Shown here: in pieces, positions 6,651 through 10,865 of the stretch | Layout: every line of letters starts with the position of its first letter | Position numbering within the stretch: the stretch's first letter is position 1 | From: Deltaproteobacteria bacterium | Lineage (GTDB): Bacteria; Desulfobacterota; Desulfobacteria; Desulfobacterales; B30-G6 | Reading direction: 5' to 3' | DNA: 10,865 nt | Assembly: GCA_019313725.1 (NCBI GenBank) | Contig: JAFDAT010000179.1 | Span: 1 to 10,865 of the forward strand | Position numbers and translations under genes: made by a program | Notes under the pieces: model-generated | Told to the model about the DNA's origin: nothing | Seen by the model: only the letters and a program-made list of their open reading frames with translations | Databases searched by the model: none

Positions 6651-7688
6651 CATTTATGGAATATAAATATAAAGATATCATACACCGATGTTTCCGGTGT
6701 GGTTACTGCAAATTTCCAACGGATTGGAGCACCGTCACCAACTGTCCTTCCTATGCCCGATATCGGATGGAGAGCTACTCCGCAGGCGGACGGCTCTGGC
6801 TGATCAGGGCCTGGTTGAACGATGAACTGCAATGGTCTGAGAACCTGGCCAAGATCGTTTATTCTTGTGTTTCCTGCAAGAACTGCGTCGAGAAATGCCC
6901 CTTGAGTTTTAACGACGACATCGTGAACATGGTCGTCGCCGCTAAAACTGAAATGGTCGAGATGGGAACGTTGCCTAAACCGGTCAAAACCTTTTTGCAG
7001 AATGTTCAGCTAATACGGGATTTCCGCCAAAAAAAGAGCCGACTGGATGGAAGGGCTGAAGATTCCACCCTACAAGGGGCAGGAGTTTCTTTATTACGTC
7101 GGGTGTGAAGGTTCCTTTGACAACCGGGCGCAAAGCGCCGCCAGGGCCACCGCCAAGCTGCTGCTGAAATCGGGAGTGTCGTTCGGCGTTTTGGGGGTCG
7201 ATGAAATCTCTGATGGCAATGAAGTGGAAATGCTGGGGGAGGATGGCTTGCTGGAAGATTTGGCAACAAAGAACATCCAGCAGTTTTCGGATTTGGCCGT
7301 AAAAAACATCATTACCTTGTCACCCCATTCATATAATGTTTTTAAAAACAGATATCCCTGTTTCCTCGGGCGCTGGAACCAGGAATACGACGCACCCAGA
7401 AAAGTGTTGATGGCAATGAAAGGCGTCGACCTGGTTGAAATGGAGCGAAATAAAAAAGGCGCTTTGTGCTGTGGTGGCGGTGCCGGCAATTTCCTCACCG
7501 ATTTTCTAGGTGGAAGCGATGAAAGCCCGGCGAGGATACGGGCCAGGGAAGCCCGCGATGTCAAGGCGGATATCCTGGCCGTGGCCTGTCCCAATTGTCT
7601 AACGATGCTTGAGGATGCCGTCAAGGTCGAAGGATTGGAAGATGAAATCAAAGTGATGGATATCTCTGAAATATTCTACCAAGCCTGA
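6647..7688 (+). CDS. Second Fe-S/CCG subunit, interrupted by a one-base frameshift at an A7 run
   Basis: Two overlapping frames together encode one GlcF-like protein. The first (6647-7108) carries two Fe-S motifs: Cys15-x2-Cys18-x2-Cys21 with Cys33-Pro, and Cys74-x2-Cys77-x2-Cys80-x3-Cys84-Pro. The second frame, readable from about 7035 and with its own ATG at 7047, carries a CCG domain: YYVGCEGS, then ALCCGGGAGN, then ACPNC. The frames switch at the seven A's at 7029-7035. Removing one A gives FRQKRADWMEGLKIPPYKG and a continuous protein of exactly 346 residues with a normal end. The ATG at 6647 overlaps the previous stop (ATGA) and has GGGAGGT at 6634-6640. A sequencing error, a real recent mutation or transcript slippage could explain it; no other decay is visible in the gene. 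Confidence 0.85.
7029..7035 (+). other. A7 run at the frameshift site
   Basis: Seven consecutive A's separate the two reading frames of the Fe-S subunit gene. The codons in the incoming frame are CAA AAA AAG. A change to six A's, in the DNA or in the RNA by polymerase slippage, restores one reading frame through both parts. Confidence 0.8.
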
Positions 7689-7709
7689 GCCCTTCAATAC
7701 ATTTTGGTA

Positions 7710-7856
7710 ATGAAGGCGCCTGCGATTTATAAAAACGATACAAAAAAAATGCTGATCGTCAACGATTCCGTGGGCCGTGCGGTGTCGATTTCCGATTCGG
7801 TGAAGCATGTGATCTGTTCCGGGTCCGGCGCACTGCGGCTGTTGACCTATCTGTAG
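7710..7856 (+). pseudogene. Truncated copy 1 of an iron-complex substrate-binding-protein gene
   Basis: A 48-codon open frame starts at the ATG at 7710 and ends at TAG 7854-7856. From about codon 14 it encodes MLIVNDSVGRAVSISD, followed by a segment matching the mature N-terminus of periplasmic iron- or cobalamin-complex binding proteins. Bases 7741-7853 match 10354-10465 with four transitions and one indel, and 7711-7740 match 10149-10182. Compared with that second copy it lacks the hairpin, ribosome site and signal peptide (171 bases), and it stops abruptly after LLTYL. There is no good ribosome site. It is a relic, though the frame through the deletion junction is open. Confidence 0.8.
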
Positions 7857-7995
7857 CCGCACAGAAAAAGAGCAGACATAGGCTTCACGCACTCCTTTAT
7901 AGGGTTTTCCTTTTTAAAATATTTTATGCTTCGGTTTCTCAGAGCATCAGGTTTGAGCAAGGCCCTTCGAAGAAGCCATGTTCCGCCGGAGATTA
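7857..7995. other. Spacer between SBP relic copy 1 and the ATPase gene
   Basis: About 140 bases at the 3' side of the minus-strand ATPase. A weak ATGCT/AGCAT hairpin at 7927-7948 followed on the minus strand by AAAATATTTT is the only structure seen and is not a convincing terminator. No gene is supported. Confidence 0.4.
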
Positions 7996-9840
7996 CTATT
8001 TCAGGTGCTCTTCCGTATACAAAGAGAGTTCGATCATTCGTTCGAGAAGATCGTCTGTTTTCAGGCCCGGGAAATTGTAGCAGACCAGTTCCTTGCAGAA
8101 CAGACGGCAAATGTAGCGCAGTTTGCGGCGTTTCTGTTTGCCTGCATAAACAAAATCTCTGTGTCCGTTGTTGATGACAATCACGTTCTTGTCGAGGTCG
8201 AACTGTGAGCGCCACATATCACCTGGTGCCCGGCGGTAGGTATATCCGGGTAGCCCTTTATTTTTTTGCCCGGGTTTTGACGATTGATCCATGAGGGAAT
8301 CGGTGATGGTTATCAGGGCTTCGTCGGTGCACACGATGTCGGACTGGCGAACCGTAACTTTGAGGGTGGTCAGGCAGGGTTCCGCAGGGGCAACAAAGAT
8401 GACCGATTCATGGCTGTCTTCTATAAGATGACCGTTTCCGTCTACTATTTCCCACAAGTATTCAAGATTCTCCAAAACAACCCTTCGTGAACGGTCCCGG
8501 CAAACAATCCGATATTTCTTGCGTTTGTCGACGGATACAACACTCGACTTCGGAGAAATCAACGCGCTGAACAAAGGCCCGGCGTATTCGAAAAACATTT
8601 TTTGCCCGGTGTCGCCATCATTTTCTCTCGGGTTATTTTGAGAATTATCATTGTTTTGGCTATTCTGTTCACGGGAACCCCCGGGCATGGGACCGCTGGA
8701 AAAAAGGTTGTCCGGCTTTTTTTGAGGCTTGCCGCTGTGAATGTCGAACCAGTCGTACTCCTCCTGGGGAAGCCGTAAAAACGCTTCTTTTAGCGCACGC
8801 TGAACCCTGCGTAGAATCCGACGGCTGGATCTTTCCTCTTCTGCTTTGCGCTGGTCATCGATGATCTGCTGCAGGCGTGTTTCAATCGGATGCATGGCCT
8901 GGCAGAATGCATCATAATGGGCATCTTGTATAATGCCGTGACGGGTCCCCGGCGTCAGGTTTAGAAACGGGGCATCCACAATGCCCTGTAAATAGCCTTC
9001 CGTCCAGGGTTTTTTCTGAAATTGATCAAGCTCGGTGAGCAGTGGCAGCACGCGGGTACCGCGCCGATACAGACCCACCTGGTTTGAACTGCCGGGATCG
9101 CTGAGGTAAAGCTCAAGATAGATGTCGCCCAGTTCCGAAGGCTCCGGTTTCAGGTTGCGGAGCAGTCGGCCGGTGAATTGGCGTGGTACGACGATAAGCT
9201 CTTTTCGGCCTGTGCGATCGAAAATTTTAATGGTGACTTCGGATGATTTTATGCGGTCCCTGAGTTCTGATGAAAGGTATTGCTGAATTTTTTCTCCGGT
9301 CAGTGATCTCAATCCCGGCAGCAGGGGATGAATCATCAGATCCGTGCCTTTAAAAGAAAGCAGGGTCCTTTTCTTGGTCACCGAAAAGTTGGGGGAATCT
9401 TTGGCCATGGTCATTTCATAGGTTTTCCCATCTTCACCACGGCTGGTCATGCTGAGATTATGTCCAACCGTCCAGAAGCTGAGCAGGCCGATGCCGTATT
9501 CTCCCTGGATTCCCTTGGCGCCGTCCAACTTGAAATGACGCTTGATGGAATCACAAATGTGGGTCGCCACACGGCGAAAATCAGGCAGTCCTTTTTCATC
9601 TTTAGGAATGCCTTCACCATCGTCGCTGATTTTGAGGTAGAATTCTCCCTTTTTTTTACCCCGGATAATGACAATTTGTTTGGCCCGGGCGTCAATGCTG
9701 TTTTCCACAAATTCTGCGACTGCTTTCAAGGGATTGGCCTGGGAGTTGGCAATGATGCTGATGGCGTTCCAGTGGTCGGCAATCCGCAGTTTACCGGAAC
9801 GTGTTTTCTTACGTTCCTTTTTTGTTTTAGTTTTGGGCAT
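7996..9840 (-). CDS. GHKL-type ATPase (HATPase_c_3 class) of unknown function
   Basis: The 614-residue protein has an N-terminal Gyrase/Hsp90/MutL-type ATP-binding domain with all core motifs: the N-box EFVENSIDA (Glu43, Asn47), G1 SDDGEGI (Asp74, Gly75, Gly77) and G2 GEYGIG (Gly113, Gly116, Gly118), and possibly Gly165-Thr166 as a later contact. A second domain runs to about 315, with RRGTRVLP and TPGTRHGI stretches. A charged helix (320-355) leads to a disordered Asn/Gln/Gly linker (380-412), a β-rich Ig-like segment (435-515) and a conserved-looking C-terminus ending LLERMIELSLYTEEHL. It has no MutL, Hsp90 or kinase domain order. The ATG at 9840 has AAGG at eight bases. The frame continues upstream into a PIN remnant. 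Role unknown; a chaperone-like, DNA-associated or defence ATPase are all possible. Confidence 0.85.
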   Translation of the reverse strand: MPKTKTKKERKKTRSGKLRIADHWNAISIIANSQANPLKAVAEFVENSIDARAKQIVIIRGKKKGEFYLKISDDGEGIPKDEKGLPDFRRVATHICDSIKRHFKLDGAKGIQGEYGIGLLSFWTVGHNLSMTSRGEDGKTYEMTMAKDSPNFSVTKKRTLLSFKGTDLMIHPLLPGLRSLTGEKIQQYLSSELRDRIKSSEVTIKIFDRTGRKELIVVPRQFTGRLLRNLKPEPSELGDIYLELYLSDPGSSNQVGLYRRGTRVLPLLTELDQFQKKPWTEGYLQGIVDAPFLNLTPGTRHGIIQDAHYDAFCQAMHPIETRLQQIIDDQRKAEEERSSRRILRRVQRALKEAFLRLPQEEYDWFDIHSGKPQKKPDNLFSSGPMPGGSREQNSQNNDNSQNNPRENDGDTGQKMFFEYAGPLFSALISPKSSVVSVDKRKKYRIVCRDRSRRVVLENLEYLWEIVDGNGHLIEDSHESVIFVAPAEPCLTTLKVTVRQSDIVCTDEALITITDSLMDQSSKPGQKNKGLPGYTYRRAPGDMWRSQFDLDKNVIVINNGHRDFVYAGKQKRRKLRYICRLFCKELVCYNFPGLKTDDLLERMIELSLYTEEHLK

Positions 9841-9843
9841 CGA

Positions 9844-9996
9844 AAAAACCTTGGGATGGGTTGTGATGCGGATAACGCCACTCAGGACCTGCGAGGGCAT
9901 ACCGTAGCGTGCGTCACCGTTGACCACACTTTCTAACCAACTCCTGCAGATTTCATGCTCAGGTGTATCCGTACATACTATCAATGCATCAATATG
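9844..9996 (-). pseudogene. N-terminal remnant of a PIN-domain toxin fused in frame to the ATPase gene
   Basis: Upstream of the ATPase ATG the same frame stays open to a TGA at 9999-9997 and encodes about 50 residues that look like the start of a VapC-type PIN protein: HIDALIVCTDTPEHEICRSW, then GMPSQVLSGVIRITTHPKVF. The opening Asp, the WLE helix and the THPKVF segment match the usual order in that family, and similarity ends just before KTKTKKERKK of the ATPase. The later acidic residues of the PIN fold are absent. A TTG at 9984 could start a fused protein but has no ribosome site, so this is probably a gene fragment. Confidence 0.65.
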
Positions 9997-10000
9997 TCAA
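9972..10000 (-). promoter_or_regulatory. Candidate promoter of the ATPase gene
   Basis: On the minus strand a perfect TTGACA (10000-9995) is followed after 17 bases by TATGTA (9977-9972). Transcription would begin near 9965, about 125 bases before the ATPase ATG and after the TTG at 9984. If real, it makes a full PIN-ATPase fusion impossible from this promoter and favours the ATG at 9840. Confidence 0.45.
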
Positions 10001-10153
10001 GTATTCGCTTGACAGGGAGTTGGGGGTGGGCCGGTTGATGTTCCTGAAGATTTTGTCGGTTACGGCATCCAGGGAGGGCATGGCCATGGGTGTTTTTAGG
10101 CTTGACAAACAGCCCATCGATCAATATATGGTGCATGAATCAGACGCCTGAAG
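9988..10153 (+). pseudogene. Possible 3' fragment of an unidentified plus-strand gene
   Basis: A plus-strand frame ending at TGA 10152-10154 reads VKYSLDRELGVGRLMF, followed by a segment with SVTASREGMAMGVFRLDKQPIDQYMVHESDA character, with protein-like composition and no low complexity. It has no credible start and its upstream side meets the PIN remnant on the opposite strand. It could be the tail of a gene that once preceded the substrate-binding-protein gene and was cut by the insertion of the ATPase segment. The protein family was not recognised, and it may be a chance frame. Confidence 0.3.
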
Positions 10154-10182
10154 GCGCCTGCCTGCAATTTATAAAAACAATA
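10149..10182 (+). repeat. Direct repeat shared with 7711-7740
   Basis: TGAAGGCGCCTGC followed by a stretch around ATTTATAAAAAC occurs at both places, here with a four-base CTGC duplication and two substitutions. It is the first block of the duplicated segment; the second block is 10354-10465 against 7741-7853. Confidence 0.7.
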
Positions 10183-10194
10183 AGACAATAACAG

Positions 10195-10252
10195 TAGCCA
10201 CGAAGGTTTCCGGCCGAAAATAAGGGCCTGCAACCTTCGTGGCTATTTTTTT
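10195..10252 (+). terminator. Strong hairpin plus T7, terminator or attenuator
   Basis: A perfect 14-bp stem, TAGCCACGAAGGTT (10195-10208) with its complement at 10232-10245, is followed by seven T's (10246-10252). The loop has a further GGCC/GGCC pair. This is an ideal intrinsic terminator. It lies 35 bases before the binding-protein ATG, so it either ended the preceding gene or works as a leader attenuator. It is missing from the duplicated copy at 7710. Confidence 0.8.
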
Positions 10253-10286
10253 GGAGGCCCCAAACGATTTGAAAGGATATGGAAGG

Positions 10287-10841
10287 ATGAGAACTGTCAT
10301 CTCGACGATACTGACGCTCCTGATGTTGACTGTGCTCAGTGCCGGGGCCGATGCAAAAAAAATCTGATCGTCAACGATTCCGTGGGCCGTGCGGTGTCGA
10401 TTTCCGATCCGGTGAAGCATGTGATTTGTTCCGGGCCCGGTGCACTGCGGCTGTTGACCTATCTGGAGTCCCAGGGGTTGATCGTAGCTGTGGACGACAT
10501 CGAGGCCACAAGAAGGCTTTTTGACGCCAGACCCTACGCTTTGGCTCATCCTGAGTTTCGGAAATACCCCATCTTTGGCGAATTCCGCGGATTTGACAAT
10601 CCAGAACGATCCGGCACTCAAAGCACTTACAGCGGTACAGGCAGGTAGGGTTTACGGTGTTCTGCCTTACAACTGGTATACGAAAAACTACGGCTCTATT
10701 CTAGCCAACGCCTACTTCATCGGCAAGATGCTCTACTCCGAACGTTTCAAAGATGTGGGCCCGGTTGCCAAGGCCGATGAAATCTATCAATTTTTTGTCG
10801 GCAAGCCGGAGAGTTGCAGAGTTGCAGATACCCGGCGATAA
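10287..10841 (+). pseudogene. Broken copy 2 of an iron-complex ABC transporter substrate-binding protein
   Basis: The ATG at 10287, with GAAAGGA nine bases upstream, opens a signal peptide (MRTVISTILTLLMLTVLSAG-ADA) that hits a stop at 10365-10367. The cause is one missing G after A8T compared with copy 1 (AAAATGCTG against AAAATCTG). The next frame continues through LIVNDSVGRAVSISD to YPIFGEFRG near 10588. There a second break joins it to the C-terminal part NDPALKALTAVQAGRVYGVLP...YFIGKMLYSERF...IYQFFVGKP, in another frame. Family members are about 350-380 residues, so roughly 190 residues of the middle are deleted. The last ten residues after GKP also look unlike the family, where an 8-nt tandem repeat begins. 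It cannot make a working periplasmic binding protein. Confidence 0.85.
10809..10828 (+). repeat. Short tandem repeat, GAGTTGCA twice
   Basis: GAGTTGCA occurs at 10811-10818 and 10819-10826, flanked by GA. It coincides with the loss of family-like sequence at the C-terminus of the binding-protein pseudogene and may mark a rearrangement or slippage point. Confidence 0.5.
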
Positions 10842-10864
10842 GATAGTGGCCATGTGTCCTATCT
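10841..10864. other. Possible hairpin at the window edge
   Basis: AGATAG (10841-10846) and CTATCT (10859-10864) can pair across a 12-base loop just after the pseudogene stop. The window ends there, so whether a T run follows is unknown. Confidence 0.3.
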
Positions 10865-10865
10865 G

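Noticed and set aside
7599..7892. Minus-strand frame of 97 codons over the first binding-protein relic
   Set aside because: It is antisense to a recognised fragment. A similar frame at 10169-10621 arises only because the two relics are duplicates.
7847..8215. Minus-strand frame of 122 codons overlapping the ATPase 3' end
   Set aside because: It is a shifted reading of the ATPase C-terminal codons, with no start signal.
9328..9936. Plus-strand frame of 202 codons
   Set aside because: It lies wholly opposite the conserved ATP-binding domain of the ATPase and shows no family resemblance.
9840..9984. TTG at 9984 as the true start of a 662-residue ATPase
   Set aside because: It has no ribosome site, and the extra residues belong to a different family (PIN). 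The ATG at 9840 fits the ATPase homology start better, although a fusion cannot be excluded.
10195..10286. Cobalamin riboswitch upstream of the binding-protein relic
   Set aside because: The B12-box type conserved core was not seen; only a terminator-like hairpin is present.
10169..10621. Minus-strand frame of 150 codons
   Set aside because: It runs antisense through the signal peptide and N-terminal part of the binding-protein pseudogene, whose plus-strand reading is recognisable.
1..10865. CRISPR array, tRNA or rRNA genes
   Set aside because: No regularly spaced repeats longer than about 20 bases, no cloverleaf with a CCA-type acceptor end and no rRNA-like sequence were found on either strand by eye.

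Overview
The window looks like chromosomal DNA of an anaerobic, probably sulfate-reducing member of the Desulfobacterota. This is an inference from gene content and moderate G+C: a glycolate-oxidase/heterodisulfide-reductase type Fe-S/flavin operon, a TauE/SafE-type anion exporter, a universal stress protein, an iron-complex binding-protein remnant and many toxin-antitoxin pieces. No rRNA, tRNA or CRISPR array was seen.

Layout. (1) 1-2008: a short possible insertion-sequence end, a universal stress protein (330-848) and a TauE/SafE permease (1059-1958) closed by a hairpin. (2) 2024-3500, minus strand: two adjacent type II toxin-antitoxin operons, Phd/PIN and AbrB-like/RelE-like. The second lies under a promoter buried in a perfect 17-bp inverted repeat. 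(3) 3596-3990: decay zone. A 104-codon reading frame joins the end of a sigma-54 activator AAA+ domain to the last two thirds of a GNAT acetyltransferase, flanked by a degenerate 8-nt tandem repeat and a GC-rich palindrome. (4) 4230-7688, plus strand: a three-gene operon of Fe-S/CCG protein, FAD-binding oxidoreductase and second Fe-S/CCG protein. The third gene is split by a one-base shift at a run of seven A. (5) 7710-10841: a mosaic. Two broken copies of the same iron-complex substrate-binding-protein gene lie in direct orientation on both sides of a minus-strand GHKL ATPase gene. The N-terminal piece of a PIN toxin is fused in frame upstream of that ATPase.

How the genes work together. The Fe-S/FAD/Fe-S operon is the one clear metabolic unit: the flavoprotein should oxidise a 2-hydroxy acid or similar substrate and the two Fe-S partners should carry the electrons on. 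The two TA pairs should each be self-regulated. The GHKL ATPase is intact, well conserved in its ATP-binding motifs and has no recognisable partner here. It is the best candidate for an undescribed function, but nothing in the window proves one. The fragments around it show repeated insertion, duplication and deletion.
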